64,000 nt of DNA from Desulfurobacterium atlanticum (GTDB taxonomy: Bacteria > Aquificota > Aquificia > Desulfurobacteriales > Desulfurobacteriaceae). Positions 1 to 8,485 of the stretch are shown one piece after another. Each line of letters starts with the position of its first letter. The first letter of the stretch is position 1. The stretch spans positions 28,720 to 92,719 of the forward strand of contig NZ_FZOB01000007.1 in the NCBI RefSeq assembly GCF_900188395.1, read 5' to 3'. Position numbers and translations under genes: made by a program. Under the pieces are notes generated by a model. That model was given only the letters and a program-made list of their open reading frames with translations, was not told the origin of the DNA and searched no databases.

Positions 1-549
1 ATGGCTATTATTTTAATCCCCCTTGGGGTAGGTGAACTTATTATTGTTTACGGTTGGATGATAGTTCTTTCTGATAACGGCCTGATAAAACACCTTCTTC
101 ACTATATCGGAATTTCACATATGCCGAAACTTTTAAATACCCCTTTCAGTATGACAATTGGTTTTCTTTATGTTTCTTTTGTTTTTATGCTTCTTCCTAT
201 AATACAGGTACTTGAAAATCTTGATGACTCAATGATAGAAGCTGCCCTTGACCTTGGAGTGTCAAAGCTTGCTATTTTCAGAGAGATAATCATTCCGTTT
301 TCTATGTCAGGTATTATTTCTGGAGTAATCATGGTATTTACTCTCGTTATAGGTGATTTTCTCGTTCCAAATATATTGGGAGGTAAAAGCGCCCTCTGGT
401 TTACGGAGATTATTTACGATAACTTTCTTACAACATTAAACTGGAACCTTGGTTCTGCTTTTGGCTTTCTGCTTCTCCTTGGTGCTGTTATTGTGATATG
501 GATACTTATAAAAATTTCCGGTCAGGATTACGAGAGGGTTATTAGATGA
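1..549 (+). CDS. ABC transporter permease, PotB type (5' partial)
   Basis: Inner-membrane permease of a binding-protein-dependent ABC importer, related to the spermidine/putrescine PotB family. The visible 182 residues are almost all hydrophobic segments and include the cytoplasmic EAA loop (EAALDLGVSKLAIFREI, about residues 80-96) that docks on the ATPase. Family members have about 280 residues, so the N-terminal third probably lies left of the window and the Met at base 1 is probably internal. The stop overlaps the next permease start by 4 bases, so the two are translated together. The matching ATPase and binding protein are not visible and may lie upstream. Substrate cannot be read from the sequence. 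Confidence 0.85.
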   Translation: MAIILIPLGVGELIIVYGWMIVLSDNGLIKHLLHYIGISHMPKLLNTPFSMTIGFLYVSFVFMLLPIIQVLENLDDSMIEAALDLGVSKLAIFREIIIPFSMSGIISGVIMVFTLVIGDFLVPNILGGKSALWFTEIIYDNFLTTLNWNLGSAFGFLLLLGAVIVIWILIKISGQDYERVIR

Positions 550-1391
550 TTAGAGGTATTGCTTCCAAAAGATATAACTTTACTGTTTCTTTCTTCGTGG
601 GACTATTTTTTGTCTTCTGGATACTACCCCTTTTTGTTATTTCTCTTCTTGCATTTAACGATGCAGATTATATAGGCTTTCCCTTCAAAGGATTTACTCT
701 TGATTGGTTCATAGGTTCAGGTAAAAAGGTGGGAGTGTTTCATAATCCTGATCTTTTACACGCAATAGTGGTTAGTGTGAAAACGGCAACTATTGTCTCT
801 GCTGTATCGCTTATAATTGCTACGGCTGCGGTTTTATACTTTGAAAAAGCAAAGTCAAAGGCTAAAAATATTCTTTACTATCTGGCTGTCTCTCCTCTTA
901 TAATTCCCGGTGTTATTCTTGGTATTGCTATACTTACCTTTGCCACCACTATTCTTTACTTTTTGCAGGACCATGCGTCTATTGACCTGACCGATTATCT
1001 TTCTCCCGGATTCTGGTTGGTTGTTATTGGACAGATTTCTTTTGTTACATCTTACAGTATGCTTATTATTCAGGCACAGATGAAGAAGTTTGATAGAACA
1101 TGGGAAGAAGCGGCCCTGAATCTTAAAGCCGGCCGCTTTGATATCTTACGGTATATTACCGTTCCCTTTTTAAAACCTGCTCTTATTAAAGCTTTCATTG
1201 CAGGATTTTTAATCAGTTTTTCAAACTTTAACACAACCGTTTTTCTTGTTGGTTCAGATCCGACTCTTCCTATCTATCTTTTCTCTCAGGTTAAGTATAA
1301 CCTCACTCCGGTTGTTAATGCAGTTTCATTTCTTATTATTCTGGTTATTACCTCCTTTGCGGTAATAGATTTCATCTTTAAGAGGGATTAA
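546..1391 (+). CDS. ABC transporter permease, PotC type
   Basis: Second inner-membrane permease of the same importer, 281 residues, the usual PotC size. It has about six hydrophobic segments and a conserved EAA loop (EEAALNLKAGRFDILRYI, about residues 187-204). The ATG overlaps the stop of the preceding permease, and the stop is followed directly by the ATG of a phosphodiesterase-like gene, so all three are one transcript. PotBC-type permeases serve polyamines but also phosphonates and other small solutes. The phosphohydrolase next door makes a phosphorylated substrate as likely as a polyamine; that is inference. Confidence 0.87.
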   Translation: MIRGIASKRYNFTVSFFVGLFFVFWILPLFVISLLAFNDADYIGFPFKGFTLDWFIGSGKKVGVFHNPDLLHAIVVSVKTATIVSAVSLIIATAAVLYFEKAKSKAKNILYYLAVSPLIIPGVILGIAILTFATTILYFLQDHASIDLTDYLSPGFWLVVIGQISFVTSYSMLIIQAQMKKFDRTWEEAALNLKAGRFDILRYITVPFLKPALIKAFIAGFLISFSNFNTTVFLVGSDPTLPIYLFSQVKYNLTPVVNAVSFLIILVITSFAVIDFIFKRD

Positions 1392-2168
1392 ATGAAAAAG
1401 TTGATTCACATAGCGGTTGATGGCTTGAGACCGGAAATGATTGATACAGGGCGCTGTAAATTTTTAAAATCTTTATCTGAAAAAGCTTTATATACAAATC
1501 AGATGCGTTCAGTAATTCCTCCCATTACTTTACCCTGTTTCTTTTCAATATTTCACGGGGTTAATCCTCTTACACACGGTGTTTTTTACAACATAATTCC
1601 TGAAAATTATACGGTTAAATCTCCAAACCTTTTTGATGTTTTAACGGATAACGGTATAAACACTATCTCTTTTTTTAACTGGAAAACTCTTGGAAAAAGT
1701 ATGGGAAAGAAGAAACCTTCAGGGGAAAAGGTGTTTATTGACGATTTAACAATAAAGGGAGATGTTGAAATTGTTGATAAGGTTATCTCTCTAAACGAGG
1801 AGAGAAAGTTACCTGATTTTATTTTTATCTATCTTGGAGCTCTTGATGAAGTTGGTCATAAATACGGCTGGCTTTCATCTGAATATGTAAAAACTGCCGA
1901 AGTGGTGGATTCCCTTATTGAAAAACTTTTTAGAGTTTTCAGTAAAGAGTGTGATTTTCTTATCCATAGCGACCATGGAGGTTATGAATTTGGCCACTAC
2001 GTTATTATGGAAGAGATAATGAACGTGCCTTTTATCTATTATTCTTCAGGGGAAAAGTTGGACACTCTGCAGAAATTGGCACCTTCCATCGTTGATATTG
2101 CTCCCATAGTTCTTTCTCGTTTTGGTATAGAAATTCCTGTTTCATGGGAAGGAAACAGCATTTTCTAA
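1392..2168 (+). CDS. alkaline phosphatase superfamily phosphodiesterase/pyrophosphatase
   Basis: A 258-residue member of the type I phosphodiesterase/nucleotide pyrophosphatase family. Metal and catalytic signatures are visible: Asp in AVDGLRPEM near residue 9, the nucleophile Thr in PPITLPCFF near residue 46, Asp and His in GALDEVGHKYGW near residue 155, and HSDHGG near residue 192. No signal peptide is seen, so it probably acts in the cytoplasm on an imported phosphoester or phosphonate-like compound. It starts on the base after the permease stop. A hairpin with a T run overlaps its 3' end. The exact substrate is unknown. Confidence 0.82.
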   Translation: MKKLIHIAVDGLRPEMIDTGRCKFLKSLSEKALYTNQMRSVIPPITLPCFFSIFHGVNPLTHGVFYNIIPENYTVKSPNLFDVLTDNGINTISFFNWKTLGKSMGKKKPSGEKVFIDDLTIKGDVEIVDKVISLNEERKLPDFIFIYLGALDEVGHKYGWLSSEYVKTAEVVDSLIEKLFRVFSKECDFLIHSDHGGYEFGHYVIMEEIMNVPFIYYSSGEKLDTLQKLAPSIVDIAPIVLSRFGIEIPVSWEGNSIF

Positions 2169-2186
2169 GTGCTGTTTTTTTCTTTT
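2153..2186 (+). terminator. intrinsic terminator after the PotBC-phosphodiesterase genes
   Basis: Arms AAACAGCA (2153-2160) and TGCTGTTT (2170-2177) pair around a 9-base loop that contains the stop codon region, and the second arm runs into a T-rich stretch. It separates the first importer operon from the FbpA-like lipoprotein gene. Confidence 0.7.
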
Positions 2187-2254
2187 TTAACAAATTACTA
2201 ACAATTAATAGTTATCTTTTCTATCAAACTTTTAAGTTTATTTTCGGAGGTGTT

Positions 2255-3325
2255 ATGAAAAAAAGTAAATTTTTAAAATTTGCCTTTATTCCCACTGTAG
2301 CGATTGCTTTATCAGGTTGTTTTAATAATAATCAGAATGTTCAAAAAGAAGAAACCAAAAAACCAGAAGTTACACAGGAAAAGAAGCAACTTTCAGGAAC
2401 TATCAACTTTTACACGTCCCTTCCTAAAACTATAGCTCTTGAGATAGCTGATAGATATCATCAAAAACATCCTGAAATTACTGTAAACGTTTACAGAAGC
2501 GGCGCATCAAAGATAATGGCAAAACTCGGGGCTGAAATAGAAGCGGGTAAAGTGATGGCAGATGTTGTCTGGCTGGCAGACCCGGGGAACACAATTTTCC
2601 TTAAAAACAAAGGGGTGCTTTTAAAATACACTCCTGAAAATGCAGAAAAAGTTGCTTTTAAAGATAAGGATGGTTACTATTTCGCCGGAAGATTTATAGC
2701 TCCTGTTATAGCATTTAATACCGGAATTGTTAAAAATCCCCCGAAAAGTTTTAAAGTAATCTCTGAAAAAGAGTATAGGGATACCCTTCCTTCTCCGTGG
2801 AACAGAGCGAAAGGATGGTGTGCTATTCCCAATCCTCTATATTCAGGTTCTGCCCTTGCTTTTGCTTATGGTATGTATAAGCTTTACGGCTGGGATTACT
2901 TCAGGAGATTAAAAAATAATGGAGTGGTTGTTTTAAAAAGTAACGGTTCTGTAAAGAACGGAATACTTCAGGGAGAAAACCCTGTAGGCGTTACACTTGA
3001 TTATATGGTGAGACAGCAAAAGGCGAAAGGAATGAACATAGATTATCTCTATCCTGAAGATGGAACTGCTCTGATACCAAGCCCTATAGCTGTTTTAAAA
3101 ACAACTAAAAATCCTGAAGTTTCAAAGGATTTTGAAAACTTCCTTCTCTCAAAAGAGGTTCAAACTCTTCTTGCTGATAATTACATAATTCCTGCAAGGA
3201 GCGATATTTCTTCAGATAAAGTCCCCTCTATTGATTCTATAAAGAAAATAAACGTTGATTGGGATAAAGTTTCTGGAAACCTTGAAGAGATAAGAAACAA
3301 ATTTTCACAAATAATGCTCAAGTGA
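2255..3325 (+). CDS. ABC transporter substrate-binding lipoprotein, FbpA/AfuA type
   Basis: Periplasmic family 1 extracellular solute-binding protein of the FbpA/AfuA/PotD group. I start it at ATG 2255, after the ribosome site CGGAGG, giving 356 residues; a longer in-frame reading from 2144 has no such site and would bury the signal peptide. The N-terminus is a lipoprotein signal ending in the lipobox LSGC. The mature part begins with the typical GTINFYTSLPK strand. FbpA homologues bind ferric iron, but the AfuA branch binds hexose phosphates, and the flanking phosphohydrolases favour an organophosphate here (inference). Confidence 0.85.
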   Translation: MKKSKFLKFAFIPTVAIALSGCFNNNQNVQKEETKKPEVTQEKKQLSGTINFYTSLPKTIALEIADRYHQKHPEITVNVYRSGASKIMAKLGAEIEAGKVMADVVWLADPGNTIFLKNKGVLLKYTPENAEKVAFKDKDGYYFAGRFIAPVIAFNTGIVKNPPKSFKVISEKEYRDTLPSPWNRAKGWCAIPNPLYSGSALAFAYGMYKLYGWDYFRRLKNNGVVVLKSNGSVKNGILQGENPVGVTLDYMVRQQKAKGMNIDYLYPEDGTALIPSPIAVLKTTKNPEVSKDFENFLLSKEVQTLLADNYIIPARSDISSDKVPSIDSIKKINVDWDKVSGNLEEIRNKFSQIMLK

Positions 3326-3335
3326 TGGAGTCTAT

Positions 3336-5015
3336 ATGTCCGAGAGGTCTTTAAGGGAGAGATTTTCTCTCCCGTTATCTGAAATTCAGATTTTATGGGT
3401 TTTTACTCTTTTTGTTTTAATTATTACAACTTTTTATCCTTTTGCACTCCTTGTGTTTAAAAGTATTACCGGAGTAAGGAGTGAAGAAGTTCTAAAAGCT
3501 GTTCTTACAGACAGAGAAACTTATGTTTACACATTTAATACTATTAAACTTGCTGTTTTTGTAACGGTTTTAGCTATTATACTTGGAGTTCCTTCTGCTT
3601 TTCTTGTCTCAAGGACAGATATTTATTCCCGAAAAATTTTAAAATTTTTAATAGTTCTCTCTTTCACTCTTCCCCCTTATGTAAGTGCTATAGCATGGAT
3701 ACAGCTTGCGGCACCTTATTCAGGATATTTAAATAGATTTTTTCACCTTTTTGGTTTTCCTGCTGATTTCATCAATATTTACTCTTTCTGGGGAATAGTC
3801 CTTGTAATGGCTATCAAGTATTATATCTATGTGTTTTTGACAACTTCAGCTTCACTTGAACAGATAGACCCTTCTCTTGAAGAAGCAGCCAGAATGAGCG
3901 GAGCTTCACCTTTTAAAGCTTCCCTTTTAACACTTAAACTGGTCATTCCGTCCATAGCTTCAGGAGCTCTTCTTGTTTTTATAGCTACATGTGCAAACTT
4001 TGGAATTCCTGCTTTAATTGGCGAAAGGGCTAACTTTTATGTTCTAACAACTAAAATTTACAGTGCCCTTTCTATTCCAGACCTTGACAGGGCTGTAATA
4101 CTTTCTCTTTTCCTGATAGTGATAACTGCGGTTGTTCTTCTGATTCAGAAAAAAGTTTCACATGGAAAACACTATACAACTGTTACCGGGAAAGCTTCTC
4201 GTCCGTCGTTATTAAAACTTGGTAAAGTAAAAATTGCTGTATCTTTACTTCTTTATATAGTGCTTTTTATTACGACTGTAGTCCCTATATCTTCTCTCTT
4301 TTTCAGTGCATTACTTAAAACTCCTGTAGCACCATTAACTTCTGTAGATTCGTACACGTTATCAAATTTTCTATTTGTTATTTTCAAGGATCCTTCCACG
4401 ACAGAGGCTATAAAAACAAGTTTCTTTTCTTCTGCTCTTGCAGCTTCAGTTATCACAGTTTTTGGAGCACTTATTGCATACATAGTGGTTAAAACCGATA
4501 TAAAAGGAAGAACGATTATAGATTTTCTCTCTTCCATTCCTTATATTTTGCCGGGCACGGTTGTTGGAGTTGCAATAATAGTGGCTTTTATAAAATTTCC
4601 TTTCTTTGAGACTTTGTGGATTTTACCGTTTGCTTACTTCATCAGGTATCTTTCCTATGGAGTTAGAACGGTTACAGGTTCCCTGCTTCAGATAGATAAA
4701 ACTCTTGAAGAAGCTTCTTTCATGTCCGGAGCTTCATGGGTGCAGACCTTTAAAAACATAATTTATCCTCTGTTAAAATCCGGGTTGCTTGCTGCATGGA
4801 TACTTGTTTTTATTCCTGCTTTAAGTGAACTTACCGTTTCCATAATCATATATCCGCCGCAGCATCCTACCATAGGGGTTGCAACGTATAATCTTATGGA
4901 AGAGGGGTCATACAGCTTTGCTTATGCTCTTTCAGCTCTTGTTACATTAATTGTTGTTGTTTCTTACGGAATTGTTACCAGAATCACCGGAAAATTTGCC
5001 GGAAGGAGAATTTAA
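3336..5015 (+). CDS. ABC transporter permease, fused double-domain FbpB type
   Basis: A 559-residue inner-membrane permease made of two fused halves, as in FbpB/AfuB/SfuB. Each half carries its own EAA loop: LEEAARMSGASPFKASLLT around residue 180 and LEEASFMSGASWVQTFKNI around residue 455. About twelve hydrophobic helices are visible. It lies 10 bases after the binding-protein gene and overlaps the ATPase start in a TAATG junction, so binding protein, permease and ATPase form one unit. Confidence 0.88.
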   Translation: MSERSLRERFSLPLSEIQILWVFTLFVLIITTFYPFALLVFKSITGVRSEEVLKAVLTDRETYVYTFNTIKLAVFVTVLAIILGVPSAFLVSRTDIYSRKILKFLIVLSFTLPPYVSAIAWIQLAAPYSGYLNRFFHLFGFPADFINIYSFWGIVLVMAIKYYIYVFLTTSASLEQIDPSLEEAARMSGASPFKASLLTLKLVIPSIASGALLVFIATCANFGIPALIGERANFYVLTTKIYSALSIPDLDRAVILSLFLIVITAVVLLIQKKVSHGKHYTTVTGKASRPSLLKLGKVKIAVSLLLYIVLFITTVVPISSLFFSALLKTPVAPLTSVDSYTLSNFLFVIFKDPSTTEAIKTSFFSSALAASVITVFGALIAYIVVKTDIKGRTIIDFLSSIPYILPGTVVGVAIIVAFIKFPFFETLWILPFAYFIRYLSYGVRTVTGSLLQIDKTLEEASFMSGASWVQTFKNIIYPLLKSGLLAAWILVFIPALSELTVSIIIYPPQHPTIGVATYNLMEEGSYSFAYALSALVTLIVVVSYGIVTRITGKFAGRRI

Positions 5016-6073
5016 TGGGTGTTCTTGTTCTTGAAAATGTGAGAAAAAGCTATAAAGATGTTGAAATTTTAAAGAGAATAAGCCTTGATGTTGAGAAGGG
5101 AGAGTTTTTAACACTTCTGGGCCCATCAGGTTGTGGGAAAACAACCACCTTAAGAATAATTGCAGGCCTTGAAGTGCCCACATCGGGCAGGGTTGTTGTA
5201 GATGGAAAAATTTTTTCCGCTCCGAAGGAGAAAATCTTCATTCCCCCTGAAAAAAGAAATATAGGTATGGTTTTTCAAAGTTATGCTGTCTGGCCTCATA
5301 TGACGGTGTTTGATAATATAGTTTATCCTTTAAAAATTCGTAAACTCAAAAAACAGGAGATAGAAAGGAAAGTCAAGGACGCTCTCAATATGGTAAGACT
5401 TAGCGGACTTGAAAGGCGCTATCCTCACCAGCTTTCAGGGGGACAGCAGCAAAGGGTTGCCCTAGCAAGAGCACTTGTTATGAATCCCAAAATAATGCTT
5501 CTTGATGAACCTTTGTCAAACCTTGATGCCAAACTAAGAGAAGAGATGCGGTTTGAGATAAAGGATTTACAAAAAAGAACCGGCATAACAATCATCTATG
5601 TTACCCATGACCAGACTGAAGCTATGGCAATGAGTGATAGGGTAGTGGTTATGAAAAATGGTGAGATAAGACAGATAGGCACTCCTATGGAAATATATAA
5701 AAATCCTGTGGATACGTTTGTTGCCGACTTTATAGGAAGTGCAAACTTTATTACTCCGAAGAAAGTTGAAAAGTGCGGAAATTGCTTGGAAATCTCCTTT
5801 TTAAACAGGAAATTGACGGTTGCTAAACTTCCTCATGAGAAAATTAAAGTTGTTGTAAGACCGTCAGAGATAGAGCTTTCAAAAGAAAAACTGACCGATT
5901 CTATTGACGGAAGAGTTGTTGCAAGTTCGTTTTTAGGTGAATTTAACATGTATAAAGTTATGTTGGAAAAGGATTTAGTTTTAACTGTGATAAGTGATAG
6001 GAAAGATTTTGAAACAGGAGATACTGTTTTTGTTAAGATTAAAAACTGTGTTGTAGTTGCTGACAGAGATTGA
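5015..6073 (+). CDS. ABC transporter ATPase, FbpC/PotA type
   Basis: Cytoplasmic ATPase of the importer encoded just upstream, 352 residues. Walker A is GPSGCGKTTT (about residues 36-45), the signature is LSGGQQQR, Walker B is MLLDEPLSNLD, and the switch His is in THDQTEAM. The last 100 residues form a TOBE-like domain, the usual regulatory domain of the FbpC/PotA/MalK group. The start codon overlaps the permease stop. It could also energise the PotBC-like permeases encoded upstream, since no other ATPase is seen here. Confidence 0.9.
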   Translation: MGVLVLENVRKSYKDVEILKRISLDVEKGEFLTLLGPSGCGKTTTLRIIAGLEVPTSGRVVVDGKIFSAPKEKIFIPPEKRNIGMVFQSYAVWPHMTVFDNIVYPLKIRKLKKQEIERKVKDALNMVRLSGLERRYPHQLSGGQQQRVALARALVMNPKIMLLDEPLSNLDAKLREEMRFEIKDLQKRTGITIIYVTHDQTEAMAMSDRVVVMKNGEIRQIGTPMEIYKNPVDTFVADFIGSANFITPKKVEKCGNCLEISFLNRKLTVAKLPHEKIKVVVRPSEIELSKEKLTDSIDGRVVASSFLGEFNMYKVMLEKDLVLTVISDRKDFETGDTVFVKIKNCVVVADRD

Positions 6074-6080
6074 GGGCTTT

Positions 6081-7532
6081 ATGGTTAAAGTTGCTCATAT
6101 AAGTGATACCCATATAACTTATGGAAACGCTTTCAACAGAACCGCTTTTGATATAGCTATTGAAAAAATAAACAAGAGTGATGTTGACCTTGTTATTCAC
6201 ACGGGTGATGTAACAGACCAGGGTCTAAGAGACGAATATGAGTATGCAGCATTTCTATTTAACAAAATTGAAAAGCCTTTAATAGTTGTTCCTGGAAATC
6301 ACGATGTCAGAAATGTCGGTTATGAACTTTTTGACCGCTTTTTTGGGCAATTTTTTAAAAAAGTGGAAGTTGGAGGAATCTCTTTTATTCCGATTGATAC
6401 TACCGTGCCGGATGTTGGAGACGGTGAGCTTGATTTTTACGAGATGGAAAGATTAAAGGAAAAACTTTTTGAAGAAAAAGAAACTATAAAAGTTGTTATT
6501 GGGCATCACCATCTCTTTCCGCTTCCCTTTACAGGCAGAGAGAGAAATGTAATTTCTAACAGCGGTGACCTTATTGAGCTTTTTAACTCTTCAGGTGTTG
6601 CTGCCTATCTTTCAGGACATAAACATGTTTTTAATGTGTATAAACTTTCTGATACGGTAGTGATAAATGCTGGTGCCGTTTCGTGCAGGAAAACAAGAAA
6701 AGGAGATGTGAACAGTTTTAATTTTATAAATTTTGACAATTTTACAAATGGAGTAGATGTTACGGTAATTGCTGAATATATTGATGGAAGTAGAGAAAGG
6801 AAGATTTTCTCTATCCCTGAGAAAAGTAAAGCTATTTCTGATAAAGGTGCAAAACTTCTTACTATCGTTCAGATAAGTAATACCTGCGTATCGGACAGAT
6901 TTTATTTCAGACAGGACGTTATGGAAAAGGGGATAGAGACTATTAACAAAATTAACCCCGATTTTGTAATTCACTGCGGGAACATTGTGGATGCAGGAGT
7001 GGAGCGCTATTTTGAAAGAGCGGTTGCTTTGCTGAGTAATTTAAAATCGTCTTTAATGGTCGTGCCCGGCAGAAACGATTTTTCATTTAACGGAGACATC
7101 TTTTTCTTTCGTTATTTTTCTCTTAAACCTTTTGAAACCGAAAAGATTAAGTTCGTTCCTGTTGTGACGGTAAATAAAGATGCTAAAACGGGAAGACTTG
7201 GAAGAAGCGGTTTGAAATTTCTTAAAAAGGAGCTTGAAACAGAAAAAGAAAAAATTGTTTATCTTCATCACAACCTTCTTCCCGTTCCGCACAATAGAGA
7301 AACAGGAATTCTTGAAGATGCAGGAGATATTATTAAGCTCCTGATAGATAAAGGGGTAAAACTTGTCCTTACAGGTTATGGAGATAACAGCTTTTTTACT
7401 AAACTGGAAAACGTTTCTTTTGTGAATTCAGGAAGTTTTTCATGGGAGCTTCACAACAATCCCGCTGGTTTCTCCTTTAATCTAATAGAGATTTATGAAA
7501 ATGATGTCTGTGTTAAAGAAATTTATTTTTAG
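6081..7532 (+). CDS. tandem metallophosphoesterase, C-terminal domain degenerate
   Basis: Calcineurin-like phosphoesterase of 483 residues, start chosen at ATG 6081 behind GAGGG. The N-terminal domain has all dinuclear-metal signatures of the CpdA/GpdQ group: SDTH (8-11), GDVTD (42-46), GNHD (72-75), GHHH (141-144) and GHKH (179-182). The second half (about 255-483) repeats the same order but reads SNTC, CGNIVD, GRND, HHN and GYGD, so most metal ligands are lost. It follows the importer ATPase and probably hydrolyses the imported phosphodiester or phosphomonoester; the second domain may be structural. It ends convergently, overlapping the dus gene by 4 bases. Confidence 0.85.
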   Translation: MVKVAHISDTHITYGNAFNRTAFDIAIEKINKSDVDLVIHTGDVTDQGLRDEYEYAAFLFNKIEKPLIVVPGNHDVRNVGYELFDRFFGQFFKKVEVGGISFIPIDTTVPDVGDGELDFYEMERLKEKLFEEKETIKVVIGHHHLFPLPFTGRERNVISNSGDLIELFNSSGVAAYLSGHKHVFNVYKLSDTVVINAGAVSCRKTRKGDVNSFNFINFDNFTNGVDVTVIAEYIDGSRERKIFSIPEKSKAISDKGAKLLTIVQISNTCVSDRFYFRQDVMEKGIETINKINPDFVIHCGNIVDAGVERYFERAVALLSNLKSSLMVVPGRNDFSFNGDIFFFRYFSLKPFETEKIKFVPVVTVNKDAKTGRLGRSGLKFLKKELETEKEKIVYLHHNLLPVPHNRETGILEDAGDIIKLLIDKGVKLVLTGYGDNSFFTKLENVSFVNSGSFSWELHNNPAGFSFNLIEIYENDVCVKEIYF

Positions 7533-8485
7533 TTTGCTGTTTTTATTTCCTTGAGATTTTCCAAAAGCTCTCTACAGCTTTTGCTTCTCATCACTTTTTC
7601 GTTCAGCTTTGCTTTTCCTCTTATCCCTTTAAAAAGCTGGACAATCTGCATCTTTATCTCTTTGCAGGCTTTTTCTTTCTTCATAAACTCCCACATCATC
7701 TCAAGTTCCTGCAGGATAAACTCTATCCTTTCGGAAAATGTGGCTTTGTAGTCTCTTCTCTCTTTAAACTCTTTAAATATCCACGGGTTTGATACTGCTC
7801 CCCTTCCTGCCATCACACCGTCACATCCTGTCTCTTCAAACATCCTTTCAACATCTTTCCATTTCCATACATCGCCGCTTCCGACTATCGGCACAGGACT
7901 TAATTTTTTCAAATCCTTTATCCTTTCCCACCTTGCTTTTCCTGAAAAAAGCTCTGTGGAAAGTCGCGGGTGAAGGGCTATAAGGGAAACACCGCCTTCT
8001 ATAAGGTTTTCGGCTATCTTTTCAAGATTGTCCTCTTTAAATCCAAGTCTGATTTTTGCCGTTACAGGAATGTTGTAAGGTTTTAAAGCGGCAACCGTTT
8101 CTCTGATTATCTCTTTCATTATTTCAGGATACTGAAGAAGGTAAGCAGCGGATTTTGATTTTAAAACCTTTTTGACAGAACATCCAAAGTTTATATCTAT
8201 CGCGTCTGGCCTGCATTTTTCAGCAACAATTTCGGCAGCTTTTGCTATCTCTTCCGGATTTCTTCCGTAAAGCTGAAGGTGAATCGGTCTTTCCTCTTCG
8301 GTAAAGTAGGCAAGTTCTCTTTCTATTCCTTTGTAGATTATCCCCGTTGCGTTCATAAGTTCAGAGTAAACTCTATCTGCTCCAAGCCGCCTGCAAAGTC
8401 TTCTGAACGCTGAATGGGTGTAACCTGCCATGGGAGCAAGGATTATCTCTTTACCTTTAAACAGTTTATACCTCCTCTGTCGCAA
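7529..8485 (-). CDS. dusB: tRNA-dihydrouridine synthase, DusB type
   Basis: Flavoenzyme that reduces specific uridines in tRNA to dihydrouridine, using FMN and NADPH. The protein is a TIM barrel of up to 318 residues. Visible signatures are LAPMAGYTHSAFRRLC near the N-terminus, the catalytic Cys in INFGCSVKKV, and the FMN-binding GCDGVMAGRGAVSNPW near residue 225. The start is uncertain: TTG at 8485 has no ribosome site, whereas an in-frame CTG at 8464 sits 5 bases after GAGGAGGT, which lies inside the end of the upstream radical SAM gene. Confidence 0.88.
   Translation of the reverse strand: MRQRRYKLFKGKEIILAPMAGYTHSAFRRLCRRLGADRVYSELMNATGIIYKGIERELAYFTEEERPIHLQLYGRNPEEIAKAAEIVAEKCRPDAIDINFGCSVKKVLKSKSAAYLLQYPEIMKEIIRETVAALKPYNIPVTAKIRLGFKEDNLEKIAENLIEGGVSLIALHPRLSTELFSGKARWERIKDLKKLSPVPIVGSGDVWKWKDVERMFEETGCDGVMAGRGAVSNPWIFKEFKERRDYKATFSERIEFILQELEMMWEFMKKEKACKEIKMQIVQLFKGIRGKAKLNEKVMRSKSCRELLENLKEIKTAN

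Noticed and set aside
2144..2254. Longer N-terminus for the FbpA-like lipoprotein
   Set aside because: It would overlap the previous gene, lack a ribosome site, and place the lipoprotein signal peptide internally.
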